From a virus, in IMG/VR virus record IMGVR_UViG_3300009094_000042, positions 1-36,749 of that record: a stretch of DNA of 36,749 bases; one strand, 5' to 3'. This document shows, one piece after another, positions 26,030 to 33,949 of this stretch. Within the stretch, counting starts at the first letter, position 1. Each line of letters opens with the position of its first letter. The notes under the pieces were generated by a model that did no database searches, was not told the origin of the DNA, and saw nothing but the letters and a program-made list of their open reading frames with translations. A program made the position numbers and the translations under genes.

Positions 26030-27502
26030 CTACAGCAGGCGGTCCAGGGCATACAGGTCCTGGGTGAGCTGGAAGTCGTACTTGCTGGGGTCGGAGACGT
26101 TCATCCGGTTCCGCTCGCCGGCCATGAGCTTCAGGCAGGCATGAACTAGGGCGTCCATGCGGTCCGGTGACTCCCGGGTACTTTCCGGGTCGAAGAGAAC
26201 CATTTGATCCTCCAGCAGGTCGTGTTCACCGACCATGTGCAGCCGTCCCTGTTCGGAACGCATGGCCACCGGCTCTGCCCGCGTCTTCTTGCCGTGTTTG
26301 GCGTGGACCGCCAGCATCGGAGGAGAGGAGTTCTTTGGGAACATCCCCAGGTCGATGCACTCGACATAGGCGTCACGGAGCACTTCCTGGAGGTACCGCT
26401 TACCCAGGTTCTCCTCGTACACCAGTAGGTCGGCACTGAACTCAGCCACCGCTCGCCACATCGCCAGGGCTGCTGCACGGCCGGAGTCCGGCACCGTCCG
26501 ATCGGCCCGGACGTACAGGTGGTTGTCCGGACTCCTTGACACAACAATTATTCCGGTGCTGGCGTCCTCGCCGGTCAGGTTGGGGTCCACGCCCACCACC
26601 GTGGACACCAGGTCCGGCATCTCCTCCAACTTAATCCGGTACTTGACGATGTTCATGCGCTTAAACAGGCCACCACCGGTCAATTCCAGCATCTTGCCGT
26701 ACAGCTCCTGCTCCCCCAGGTCGGTACCGGTGTAGCGGAGCTTCAACTCCCGCAGCACATGGGCGGACAGGTTGGCGGCGTTGTCGAAGGTGGAGCCACC
26801 CATGAGGTAGATGGTCCCGTCCTCCCGGCTCATCCACTCCTGAAGCAGCTTGATTGGCTTCGGGGTGGTGGTGGCGAAGCAGCGGGGGTGATCCCCGATC
26901 AGGTCTGTCCGCAGGGATGGCAGGATGCCCTCGTACCAGGACTCGTACGGCTTGGGCCACTTGCAAATCTCATCCACCCAGGCACCGGAGGCGTTGTAGC
27001 CACGCCCGACATCCTCGTCGTCGGCCCCTTCGGCGTACACCTTGGCACCGTCCGGGAACAGGATCATGGGTCTGGGTGACTGCTTGTACCGGTAGTCGAT
27101 TCCTCGCCGCTGGAGCACCCGAAGCATCCCAGCCGGCCCCTCCAGGCAAATTGTCCTGGTATCAGCGAGCGTCTCAGCGATCAGAAGCCACTCGGTCGGC
27201 TGACCGTGTGCGTCAAACGGGTGCTGGATTACTTTCTCTGTCAACCATTCCGCACCCGCCCGAGACTTCCCCCAGCCACGTCCGGCCAGGGCCAGGGCAA
27301 CGAGCCAGTCCCCGGTCGCTGGCGGGATCTGCTCCGGGCGAGCTACCCACCACCACTCCCCGTTGATGATCTCTTGCAGGATCTCTGGCGGCAGGGCGTC
27401 GATCCACGGGTCCCGAACCTCCCGTGGAAGTAGTGCCACCCGTTGTGCCAGCGAAAGTCCCATTTGCTTGATCATACGACGGAGGGGTACCGTCGAGAGC
27501 AC
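26030..27502 (-). CDS. terL: Terminase large subunit
   Basis: A 490-residue packaging motor. The ATPase domain has Walker A G74-RGWGKS80 and Walker B WVDE with D177-E178. The nuclease domain has the acidic residues D306 (GVDPN), E363/E364 (VYEEN) and D447/D450 (PDRMDAL), typical of RNase H-like terminase nucleases. The longest frame starts at GTG 27502; ATG 27475 is also possible, and neither has a good ribosome site, which fits a short or nearly leaderless mRNA from the promoter at 27527-27555. No separate small terminase gene was recognised in this window. It opens the leftward block. Confidence 0.92.
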   Translation of the reverse strand: MLSTVPLRRMIKQMGLSLAQRVALLPREVRDPWIDALPPEILQEIINGEWWWVARPEQIPPATGDWLVALALAGRGWGKSRAGAEWLTEKVIQHPFDAHGQPTEWLLIAETLADTRTICLEGPAGMLRVLQRRGIDYRYKQSPRPMILFPDGAKVYAEGADDEDVGRGYNASGAWVDEICKWPKPYESWYEGILPSLRTDLIGDHPRCFATTTPKPIKLLQEWMSREDGTIYLMGGSTFDNAANLSAHVLRELKLRYTGTDLGEQELYGKMLELTGGGLFKRMNIVKYRIKLEEMPDLVSTVVGVDPNLTGEDASTGIIVVSRSPDNHLYVRADRTVPDSGRAAALAMWRAVAEFSADLLVYEENLGKRYLQEVLRDAYVECIDLGMFPKNSSPPMLAVHAKHGKKTRAEPVAMRSEQGRLHMVGEHDLLEDQMVLFDPESTRESPDRMDALVHACLKLMAGERNRMNVSDPSKYDFQLTQDLYALDRLL

Positions 27503-27512
27503 CTACGGGATC

Positions 27513-27553
27513 GACTGGACCGCCCGATCTGACCTCCGGGTCAGGGTCCAGTC
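27513..27553. promoter_or_regulatory. Nested palindrome over the late promoter, candidate operator
   Basis: GACTGGACC (27513-27521) is the exact inverse of GGTCCAGTC (27545-27553). Inside it CTGACC (27529-27534) pairs with GGTCAG (27539-27544) across four bases. It overlaps the candidate leftward promoter and lies between the divergent blocks, the natural place for a repressor or activator to bind. Confidence 0.5.
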
Positions 27554-27555
27554 AA
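27527..27555 (-). promoter_or_regulatory. Candidate leftward promoter for the terminase gene
   Basis: Minus strand -35 TTGACT (27555-27550), 17-base spacer, -10 TCAGAT (27532-27527). A start near 27520 would leave a leader of under 20 bases before GTG 27502. The -10 is weak. Confidence 0.35.
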
Positions 27556-27609
27556 GGATTCGGCCCCCTAGCGTCCCAAAAGACGCGACGATGGGGGCCG
27601 AATCTTTTT
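27554..27609 (+). terminator. Long two-stem hairpin with T run in the divergent region
   Basis: A perfect 12-bp stem (27557-27568 with 27593-27604) encloses a second hairpin GCGTC/GACGC (27571-27575, 27582-27586) and is followed by TTTTTG. Read rightward it has the form of an intrinsic terminator, although it lies before the first rightward gene. It could be an attenuator or the end of a small RNA. Confidence 0.55.
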
Positions 27610-27696
27610 GTCATACCCGCTTGGTACCTTCCCACCTAACCGAGGGAGGGCTAGAGTCAGTTGATACCCCTGGCTAGGCAACGGATAGAGGTGTTC

Positions 27697-28104
27697 ATGG
27701 ATGACTTGGCCGACATCGACCTCGGTCGGGCGGTTGTGGCTCAAAGGAAGCTCAAGGAACTGCGTGACTCGCTGGGTCTGACCCGCAGTGTCATGGCAGA
27801 GTTCCTGCACACGTCGGTGTTGACATACACCTCCTGGGAGAAGAGGCCGAAGATCGCGATGTGGTCCGCCTCCGCTGGCAAGATCGGGCGGTTCTACCGG
27901 GCAGCGACAGTGGAGCTGGAACTCCTGAACGAGGACAAGGTCCCAATCAAGAAGCTGGCCCCCCTTCATGTCGCAGCCAGCCAGCTTGGGGTCCCACAGG
28001 AGTTGCTGTTCCAGTGGTACCGGGACGGGAAGTTCCAGGCATTTGACCTTGGGATCCTGGGCCTGTGGCTACGGCGGGACACCATCAAGGACATCGGGCA
28101 TTGA
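27697..28104 (+). CDS. Two-HTH DNA-binding regulator
   Basis: A 135-residue protein from ATG 27697, chosen because AGAGG lies five bases upstream; a TTG at 27661 is the longest alternative. An XRE-like helix-turn-helix occupies about residues 17-50 (LGLTRSVMAEFLHTSVLTYT then SWEKRP). A MerR/excisionase-like helix-turn-helix is seen near the C terminus (HVAASQLGVPQELLFQWYRD). It is the first gene of the rightward block and borders the palindromic control region, so it is the best candidate for the regulator of that region. Whether it is a repressor or an early activator cannot be told. Confidence 0.7.
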   Translation: MDDLADIDLGRAVVAQRKLKELRDSLGLTRSVMAEFLHTSVLTYTSWEKRPKIAMWSASAGKIGRFYRAATVELELLNEDKVPIKKLAPLHVAASQLGVPQELLFQWYRDGKFQAFDLGILGLWLRRDTIKDIGH

Positions 28105-28928
28105 GGAGATGTGTCATATGCGGAAACGAGCTGCACCCTCTCCTGGAGCCCGGGACCATCACCCATCCAACGTGCCCCATGTTCTCTGAACCGGACGAGG
28201 GCGACCCATTCGCCGCGCTCCTGAAACACGAGCTGACCGAAGTGATCCTGGCCAAGGAGCGAGCCAATCCCCGGGCGCAACAAACCGAGGTGGGTCCTTC
28301 CGAAATCGGTGACCCCTGTGACCGTCGCCTTGGGTACAAACTCGCCGGTATCCCGGAGCGGAACGTGGACTACGACCCGTGGCCATCCATCATGGGTACG
28401 GCTATGCACTCCTGGCTGGAAGAGGCAGTCCGGGATCATGGTGGTAGTGAGTGGATGACTGAGACCCCGGTAGCTGTGGGCGAGTTCGTGAAGGGTCATT
28501 CGGACCTGTACCACCGGTCAACCGCCTGCGTCATCGACCACAAGTCAGCCGGCCCTGATGTTATGAAGAAGATTCTGAAGGAGGGGCCTCCCCCTGGATA
28601 CGTGGTCCAGATACAGTGCTACGGGTACGGGTACGAGAAGCTGGGGATGCCGGTCAGGAAAGTGGCCTTGGTGTTCTACCCCCGAGCCGGCTGGCTCCGG
28701 GACATGTACGTCTGGGCCGACACCTATGACAGATCCATCGCTGAGGCTGCCTTGAAACGTCTGTACGGAATCGCGCACACAGTAGTATCCCTGGACGTAT
28801 TGAAGCAGAGTCATCGATGGGAGCAAGTGGATGCAACCCCATCCAACTCGTGCGGGTTCTGTCCCTGGTATGACCCGGGCCGGGACCTTGAACGAGGGGC
28901 CGACGACACCGGATGTCCGGGGAGGTGA
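28101..28928 (+). CDS. Cas4-like PD-(D/E)XK exonuclease
   Basis: A 275-residue nuclease. Chosen start TTG 28101 overlaps the upstream stop as TTGA and has AAGGA nine bases before it; GTG 28065 is the longest alternative. Residues in this numbering: GHSD with D135, I-D146-H-K148 and Q172 (VQIQCYGYG) make the PD-(D/E)XK site. C73 together with C251, C254 and C272 forms the Cas4/AddB-type four-cysteine iron-sulfur set. An extra N-terminal CVIC..C ribbon (about residues 4-25) is present. Family members digest DNA ends to give single strands. The neighbouring SSB-like and primase genes place it in phage replication or recombination; no cas1/cas2 or CRISPR is nearby. Confidence 0.8.
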   Translation: MRRCVICGNELHPLLEPGTITHPTCPMFSEPDEGDPFAALLKHELTEVILAKERANPRAQQTEVGPSEIGDPCDRRLGYKLAGIPERNVDYDPWPSIMGTAMHSWLEEAVRDHGGSEWMTETPVAVGEFVKGHSDLYHRSTACVIDHKSAGPDVMKKILKEGPPPGYVVQIQCYGYGYEKLGMPVRKVALVFYPRAGWLRDMYVWADTYDRSIAEAALKRLYGIAHTVVSLDVLKQSHRWEQVDATPSNSCGFCPWYDPGRDLERGADDTGCPGR

Positions 28929-28930
28929 AT

Positions 28931-29104
28931 ATGACCGAGAAATCTGACTGGTACAAGGACATGGTGAAGGCGACCAAGGAACGTGAGCGTGCCCTCACGA
29001 TGGTCGCCAGATGGCAGGAGATCGTTGCTGATGCTGAGGCAACAATCAAGCGACTCTCATTGAACATGGCAGCAGAAGCGGCTCAGAAAACGGAACAGGA
29101 GTAG
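28931..29104 (+). CDS. Small coiled-coil protein
   Basis: A 57-residue protein from ATG 28931, with GGGGAGG five bases upstream; this decides the start over ATG 28913. It begins MTEKSDWYKDMVKATKERER and is helical and charged throughout, with a heptad-like pattern (ARWQEIVADAEATIKRLSL). It lies two bases after the nuclease and five before the SSB-like gene, within one operon. It may be an accessory subunit for either; I know no function. Confidence 0.7.
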   Translation: MTEKSDWYKDMVKATKERERALTMVARWQEIVADAEATIKRLSLNMAAEAAQKTEQE

Positions 29105-29109
29105 GGAAC

Positions 29110-29709
29110 ATGAAGTTCGATGAACCGGAAGAGGCTGGCGGTAACCGCTGCTACCCGAAGAACGTGGTCAACCACCTGCTACTGGTGTGGGCCGTTGACT
29201 ACGTCGCAGATAGCCCGACGAAGTTCAGCCGGCCAGACAAGCCCAGTGACGTGATCATCGTTGACGTGGTCGACCTGGACCAGGTTGACGAGGAGACCGG
29301 TCAACCAGGGCTCGTGGCCCGGCAGGCTTGGTGGCGTCAGGCCCGCCTGATCCAGAGCCTGAGGCCGAAGCTCGGAAGCGCGGATCCAATGCTGGTCCGG
29401 ATGGTGAAGGGGGTCAGCTCCATGGGCATGAACGCCCCGTTCGAGCTGGTGTCCCAGACCGGGGATCCTCAGTGTGTCAGTCGGGCACAGTCCTGGTTCG
29501 GAGCCAACCCGGGGTTTAAACCCAGCGTCGCTGGTGCTGCTGATGTGCCTCAGCAGCCGCAGCCGGCCTCTCACTGGGACACACCGGAGCACGAGTACGC
29601 CCCGGCCCAGGAGGAAACCCTGCTGGAGCGGATGGCTCGTCAGTCCACCCAGCAGAGCCCGTCACTGCCACCACGGCAGCCGGCTCGACCTGACGGAATG
29701 CCCTTCTGA
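29110..29709 (+). CDS. Probable single-stranded DNA-binding protein (SSB-like)
   Basis: A 199-residue protein from ATG 29110. The first ~130 residues look beta-rich and could form an OB-type fold (SDVIIVDVVDLDQVDEETGQ). The C-terminal ~60 residues are a disordered Gln/Pro-rich tail ending RPDGMPF. Bacterial SSBs end in an acidic tip of the form DDIPF that recruits partners, and this tail has a similar Asp-Gly-Met-Pro-Phe end. Position between a Cas4-like nuclease and a primase-helicase fits an SSB. Sequence identity is not obvious, so the call rests on tail, size and context. A strong hairpin follows. Confidence 0.55.
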   Translation: MKFDEPEEAGGNRCYPKNVVNHLLLVWAVDYVADSPTKFSRPDKPSDVIIVDVVDLDQVDEETGQPGLVARQAWWRQARLIQSLRPKLGSADPMLVRMVKGVSSMGMNAPFELVSQTGDPQCVSRAQSWFGANPGFKPSVAGAADVPQQPQPASHWDTPEHEYAPAQEETLLERMARQSTQQSPSLPPRQPARPDGMPF

Positions 29710-29714
29710 AACAA

Positions 29715-29746
29715 CGAAGCCCCCTCCGGGTCCGGAGGGGGCTTCG
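29715..29746 (+). terminator. Strong GC-rich hairpin after the SSB-like gene
   Basis: CGAAGCCCCCTCCGG pairs with CCGGAGGGGGCTTCG (15 bp, two-base apparent loop), six bases past the stop. No long T run follows, as is common for actinobacterial terminators. Confidence 0.7.
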
Positions 29747-29775
29747 GGCTCTAGCCTACTGGTGGGTTCGGTGCC

Positions 29776-29862
29776 ATGATGAAGACCACCTTCCGAGGCC
29801 GCTCGGCAAACAGTAAGGGTCCCCTTCGGCGTTTTCGATACCAGGGGACCCCTACCAGATAG
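29776..29862 (+). CDS. Possible 28-residue leader peptide before the primase
   Basis: A short frame ATG 29776 to TAG 29862 ends eight bases before the primase ATG. The product is strongly basic (MMKTTFRGRSANSKGPLRRF at its start). It has a GGTGG upstream at a long spacing and contains the inverted repeat at 29817-29851, so translation of it would disrupt that hairpin. It may be a leader peptide or chance; coding evidence is weak. Confidence 0.25.
   Translation: MMKTTFRGRSANSKGPLRRFRYQGTPTR
29817..29851 (+). repeat. Inverted repeat in the primase leader
   Basis: GGGTCCCCT (29817-29825) is inverse to AGGGGACCC (29843-29851), 17 bases apart, about 20 bases before the primase start. It could be an operator or an RNA hairpin controlling primase translation. 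The 29747-29870 gap shows no clear promoter. Confidence 0.5.
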
Positions 29863-29870
29863 GTGACGAG

Positions 29871-32285
29871 ATGAAGATAGCAGACATTGCCAAAACTTGG
29901 CAATCGGCCGGAGTGTCGGTCATCCCAATCCTTGCCAACCAAACGAAACGTCCCGCCTTCCGGTGGTCCCCGTACCAGGTCTCCATACCCACCCTGGGTG
30001 AGGTGGATGAGTGGTGGGGCAACGGGAAACCGTACGGGCTCGCCCTGATCTGTGGTGCCGTCTCCGGCAACCTGGAGATGACCGAGATTGAGGGTCGGGC
30101 GTGTGATGGGGAAACCCTCACCGACATCAGCAACCGCATGGACGAGCTAGGGGTCGGGCACGTCTGGGACCGGCTCAACAGCCACGAGGGCTACTCGGAG
30201 CAGTCACCCTCGGGTGGGCTGCACCTGCTGTACCGGATCTCCGACCACGAGGTACCCGGCAACACCAAGATTGCCAGTGGTGAAGATGGGCTCTGTCTGG
30301 CTGAGACCCGTGGTCATGGCGGGTACGTGATCGTGGCCCCCACCCCCGGCATCTGTCACCCGTCCGGCGAGTCGTGGAACCTGATCAGTGGCAGTTACGG
30401 ACACTTGCCGTCAATCACTTGGACTGAGCGCAACCTGCTGCACGAGGCTTTACAGTTGGCTTTGGGTGGAACCCCCGGTCCACCCGTGCCGGCCGTGCTC
30501 CCCGATCCACCCCCCCGGGTCCCAGGGTTGAGCGCGGCCGGTCTCACCCCGGGTGACGACTTTGAAGATCATACTGACTGGGCAGAAATACTGGAGCCAC
30601 ACGGATGGCACCTCGAATCCAGACATGGAACCGAACGACACTGGACCCGCCCCGGGAAAAACACTCGGGATGGCGCTTCGGCCACCACGGGCAGAGCCAA
30701 CGATCGCGACCGCTTATACGTGTTTTCAACCTCCACCTTGTTTCAGTCGGAAGTTCCCTATACCAAATTCGGGGCTTATGCACTGCTGAACCATAACGGT
30801 GATCATTCAGCCGCCGCTAGGGCGCTAGCGAAGCTCGGCTTCGGGGACCGGCGCGAGGTTGCCGTACTCGACACCCTCAACCGGAACCCAGAGGAAGAGA
30901 CCTGGTACCGGCTGACTGAGGCCGGCAATGCTCGCCACCTGTGGGACCGAGTTGCCGGCCGGTACCACTTCGTTCACCAGACCAAGCACTTTGTCTACTG
31001 GGATGGCAAGGCGTGGATTGAGGACCGGAACGGCTCACTCACCCGGGAACTGCTCCAACTCACCGAGGACATGGACGCCTACGGGCAGGCCAACGACATC
31101 CAGGCCCGGTGTAAATGGGCCACCGCATCACAGAGCAGCGCGAAGATCAAAGGCACCCTTGAGGTCATGAAGGCCATGGTGGGTTGCACCCGAGGCTGGG
31201 AGGAGTTCGATGTTGACCGGCACCTGCTCAACGTCGGCAACGGCATCCTCGACCTACGCACTGGGGCTCTGGCTGCGCACGATCCAGCTAAACTGATGAC
31301 CCGGATGTTCGCTGCCTCGTACGACCCCAGCGCCACCTGTCCCGAGTTCCACGACTTCATGGACGCCGCGTTGCCTGACCCGGAGATGAGGACCTATGTC
31401 CAGCGAGCCCTTGGGTATTCCCTCCTCGGAGATGTCGATCAACGATCCATCTTCTGGATCTACGGACCACCGGGCACGGGTAAATCAACTCTTATGGATA
31501 CTATCCGTTTCCTCTTTGGAGACTATGGAACCACGGCTAGCTCAGGTGCTTTTAGGGCTAAGAGCAAGGACCATGGGCCTTCCACCGATCTCCACGACCT
31601 ACGTAGGAAGCGGTTCGTAACCACCTCCGAGACGGCCGAGACCACCTCCTTCGATGAGGACCTGCTCAAGCGACTCTCCGGCCGCGACCAGATGAAGTCC
31701 CGGGAGCTGTACCAAGCAAACCAGGAGTGGACCCCGGAGTGTGTGCTGTGGATGGCCACCAACAACGCCCCCCGGTTCAGTAGCGATGACGATGCCATCT
31801 GGCGTCGGACGAAGCTGATCCCGTTCCTGACCGTGTTCACGGGTGCTGGCGAGAGGCCGGACTTCGCTCGCCGGGTCCTGCTCCAGGAACGGAATGGGAT
31901 CTTGAACTGGCTCCTGGAGGGACTGGCCGACTTCCAGGCGTTCGGCCTGGGGGAGCCGGCATCAGTGCTCCAGATGGCCAAGGATCAGCGGGCGCAGTCC
32001 GACTCGGTGGCCCGGTTCATTGATGAACGGCTGCTCGACGGAGTTCTGGTGGAGGGGCCACAGGAGCGGGTCCGGACCAGTGAGCTGTATGCCATGTACA
32101 CGGACTGGGTGAAGCAGTCCGGTGAGCGTGCCGTGGGCAGTCGCCGGTTTATCACCCGGATGCAGACCAACTTCCCGCACCTGCCCCACGTCAAGATCGC
32201 AGGGCATTACTACTGGCAGGGGCTCGGGCGTGCAGTCAACGGCTGGATGCTGGGTTCGGCCCCACCCACCCTGTACAACGACTAG
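29871..32285 (+). CDS. Primase-polymerase/SF3 (D5-type) helicase fusion
   Basis: An 804-residue replication protein from ATG 29871. Residues 1-200 form a PriPol (AEP-type) domain: acidic pair in LEMTEIEG (E72, E74), the SGGLH motif with H118, and TRGHGGYVIVAPT near 146-158. A D5_N-like helical domain follows (about 365-510). The SF3-type ATPase has Walker A G532-PPGTGKST540, the TSETAE segment near 585-590, a sensor WMATNN (627-632) and an Arg-finger-like IWRR (643-646). The C-terminal part has a winged-helix-like end. Such proteins prime and unwind at the phage origin. No origin repeats were identified. Confidence 0.9.
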   Translation: MKIADIAKTWQSAGVSVIPILANQTKRPAFRWSPYQVSIPTLGEVDEWWGNGKPYGLALICGAVSGNLEMTEIEGRACDGETLTDISNRMDELGVGHVWDRLNSHEGYSEQSPSGGLHLLYRISDHEVPGNTKIASGEDGLCLAETRGHGGYVIVAPTPGICHPSGESWNLISGSYGHLPSITWTERNLLHEALQLALGGTPGPPVPAVLPDPPPRVPGLSAAGLTPGDDFEDHTDWAEILEPHGWHLESRHGTERHWTRPGKNTRDGASATTGRANDRDRLYVFSTSTLFQSEVPYTKFGAYALLNHNGDHSAAARALAKLGFGDRREVAVLDTLNRNPEEETWYRLTEAGNARHLWDRVAGRYHFVHQTKHFVYWDGKAWIEDRNGSLTRELLQLTEDMDAYGQANDIQARCKWATASQSSAKIKGTLEVMKAMVGCTRGWEEFDVDRHLLNVGNGILDLRTGALAAHDPAKLMTRMFAASYDPSATCPEFHDFMDAALPDPEMRTYVQRALGYSLLGDVDQRSIFWIYGPPGTGKSTLMDTIRFLFGDYGTTASSGAFRAKSKDHGPSTDLHDLRRKRFVTTSETAETTSFDEDLLKRLSGRDQMKSRELYQANQEWTPECVLWMATNNAPRFSSDDDAIWRRTKLIPFLTVFTGAGERPDFARRVLLQERNGILNWLLEGLADFQAFGLGEPASVLQMAKDQRAQSDSVARFIDERLLDGVLVEGPQERVRTSELYAMYTDWVKQSGERAVGSRRFITRMQTNFPHLPHVKIAGHYYWQGLGRAVNGWMLGSAPPTLYND

Positions 32286-32288
32286 GAC

Positions 32289-32316
32289 TTGACGCTGGTG
32301 ACAGTGGTGGTACTGT
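32289..32316 (+). promoter_or_regulatory. Promoter for the ParB-like pair
   Basis: -35 TTGACG (32289-32294), 16-base spacer, -10 TACTGT (32311-32316). The leader then carries a C8-T-G6 run and a strong AAGGAGG six bases before ATG 32367. The -10 is identical to the one at 35290-35295. Confidence 0.65.
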
Positions 32317-32366
32317 TGCTCCCATAAGCACTAACCCCCCCCTGGGGGGACAAGGAAGGAGGATCA

Positions 32367-33149
32367 ATGAGTAAAAGTATCTTGATCGAACTGATCAAGA
32401 CGGATCGGAAGCTGGAACCCGGCGACGACATCGCGGACCTGGCTAACCTGATCTCCGGGTTCGGCCTCAAGGTTCCCGTGCTCCTAGACCAGGACTACAA
32501 CCTGGTCGACGGGCTCCGGCGCATCGAGGCCATGAAGCTGCTAGGTGAAACGAAGGTCCCTGCTGTCGTTGCTGACATGTACGAAGAGGCCATCGCCAAC
32601 CTGAAGCTGGCACACCAGGACCGCGACGGTGTTGGTCCCAAGCGGACCCGGCAGATTGAGCTGGGCATCGAGGATCTTCGGATCGCCCGCACCTCCCGTC
32701 TTCGGGCCAGGTACGCCAACGTTCCGATCGGCAAGCGCGGCACCATCCCTAAGGAGCTTCGAACCCGGGATCTGTTTCAGGACGCGATGAACGATGTTAA
32801 CGCGCCCAAGTACGCCCAGATTTACCGACAAGCCGAAGCCGGGGTCATGTATGCACAGGAACTGGTCGACGCACTAGAGGCTGGCGAAATGGGCATCAGC
32901 ACCGCCATCTCCCGCCTTGAGGAACGGCGACGGACAACCGGGGACGTTCATACGTTGCCGGACCAACGGGCACTGCTCCACGGTGCCACTCGGGGACTGT
33001 CCGGCCTGGTCAAGGGCCTGGACAAGATGGGGAGCCCAGTCAAGCTGTCCAAGGCCGAACTGGAGCCCATCCTCAAGGAACTCAAGGCTCACCGCGCCAA
33101 ACTAGCTAGCTTCATCCGATACATCGAAAAGGAGTCAAAAGGAAAATGA
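32367..33149 (+). CDS. ParB-like nuclease-domain protein 1
   Basis: A 260-residue protein from ATG 32367 with an excellent ribosome site. The N-terminal ~75 residues are a ParB/sulfiredoxin-type domain: DIADLANLISGFGLKVPVLL, then D48-GLRR52 within the conserved GxRR loop, then KVPAVV. The rest is helical (about 110-190), with a basic coiled C terminus (ELKAHRAKLASFIRYIEKES). ParB-fold proteins bind CTP or act as nucleases; actinophages often carry such genes without ParA, and none is seen here. It has its own promoter and overlaps the next ParB-like gene by four bases. Confidence 0.7.
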   Translation: MSKSILIELIKTDRKLEPGDDIADLANLISGFGLKVPVLLDQDYNLVDGLRRIEAMKLLGETKVPAVVADMYEEAIANLKLAHQDRDGVGPKRTRQIELGIEDLRIARTSRLRARYANVPIGKRGTIPKELRTRDLFQDAMNDVNAPKYAQIYRQAEAGVMYAQELVDALEAGEMGISTAISRLEERRRTTGDVHTLPDQRALLHGATRGLSGLVKGLDKMGSPVKLSKAELEPILKELKAHRAKLASFIRYIEKESKGK

Positions 33150-33949
33150 CGGAATACAATTTCACCGAGGAATGGATCCCGGTGTCGGAACTGGAAATCG
33201 ACCGGGCCGTGCAGCGGTCCAGCTTCGACCGGGGCAAGGTTGAGCGGTTCAAGCGCAACTTCAACCCGGCCGCTCTGGGCGTCATCACAGTGTCCCGGCG
33301 CAACAAGGTGACACTCATCATCATTGATGGGATGCACCGCACTCAGACCGTCAAGGAGCTGAGCACCAACGAGGGCAAGATCCTCTGCCACGTCTTCACC
33401 GGCCTGACCAAGGCCGAAGAGGCGCAGATGTTCCTGGACCTCAACGCCGGCACCCAGCCAACGGTCATGGACAAGTTCCGGGTTTCCATCACCGCTGAGA
33501 ACGAAAGGTCCATCGCCATCGAGAAGCTCTGCCACGCCTACGGGTGGTCTATCAATCCCTCCCGGAACAAGGGCAATATCCAGGCAGTGACCACCCTGGA
33601 GCGGATCTACAAGCTCTCAGAGAAGATCGAAGCTGAACCGAACCTGCTTCAGGTGGTGCTCCTGTGCATCACTCACGCCTGGGGCCTGGACCCGGACGGG
33701 AGCAAAGCCGTCATCATGGAGGGCATCGCTGCCCTGGTCGCTGAGCACGGCAGCAACCTGGACCTGGACGTGCTCCAGCGCAAACTCCAGAACTACCCTG
33801 GTGGCCCCACGGGGCTGCACACCGACGCTGTGGCCTTGGCCAACATGCGACGGGGCCGAGTCACTATGGCGGTCGCTGAGAGGCTCACGGACGAGTACAA
33901 CAAGGGCCGCAAGTCCAAGGGCCTGAGCCCGTGGCGTCGCCGGTCATGA
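33146..33949 (+). CDS. ParB-like (DUF6551-type) protein 2
   Basis: A 267-residue protein whose ATG shares four bases with the end of ParB-like 1 (ATGA), so the two are co-translated. The N-terminal domain has a ParB-type core: WIPVSELEIDRAVQRSSFD, a VITVSRRN strand and the loop IID61-GMHR65 equivalent to GxHR. A segment AEEAQMFLDLNAGTQPT follows, as in DGQHR/DUF6551-like proteins. The helical C terminus ends in a basic SPWRRRS. Tandem coupling suggests a heteromeric or paired function. The biochemical role is not known. Confidence 0.65.
   Translation: MTEYNFTEEWIPVSELEIDRAVQRSSFDRGKVERFKRNFNPAALGVITVSRRNKVTLIIIDGMHRTQTVKELSTNEGKILCHVFTGLTKAEEAQMFLDLNAGTQPTVMDKFRVSITAENERSIAIEKLCHAYGWSINPSRNKGNIQAVTTLERIYKLSEKIEAEPNLLQVVLLCITHAWGLDPDGSKAVIMEGIAALVAEHGSNLDLDVLQRKLQNYPGGPTGLHTDAVALANMRRGRVTMAVAERLTDEYNKGRKSKGLSPWRRRS

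Noticed and set aside
27568-27969. 133-residue minus-strand frame through the control region
   Set aside because: Opposite the HTH gene and the hairpin; no ribosome site or domain.
28101-28928. CRISPR adaptation locus because of the Cas4-like gene
   Set aside because: No cas1/cas2 and no repeat-spacer array in the window; Cas4-like exonucleases are common in phage replication blocks.
29751-29942. 63-residue minus-strand frame before the primase
   Set aside because: Overlaps the primase start on the other strand and has no supporting signal.
32333-32350. C8-T-G6 run upstream of the ParB-like gene as a terminator
   Set aside because: It lies between a promoter and a strong ribosome site for the next gene, lacks a T run and its loop would be very small.
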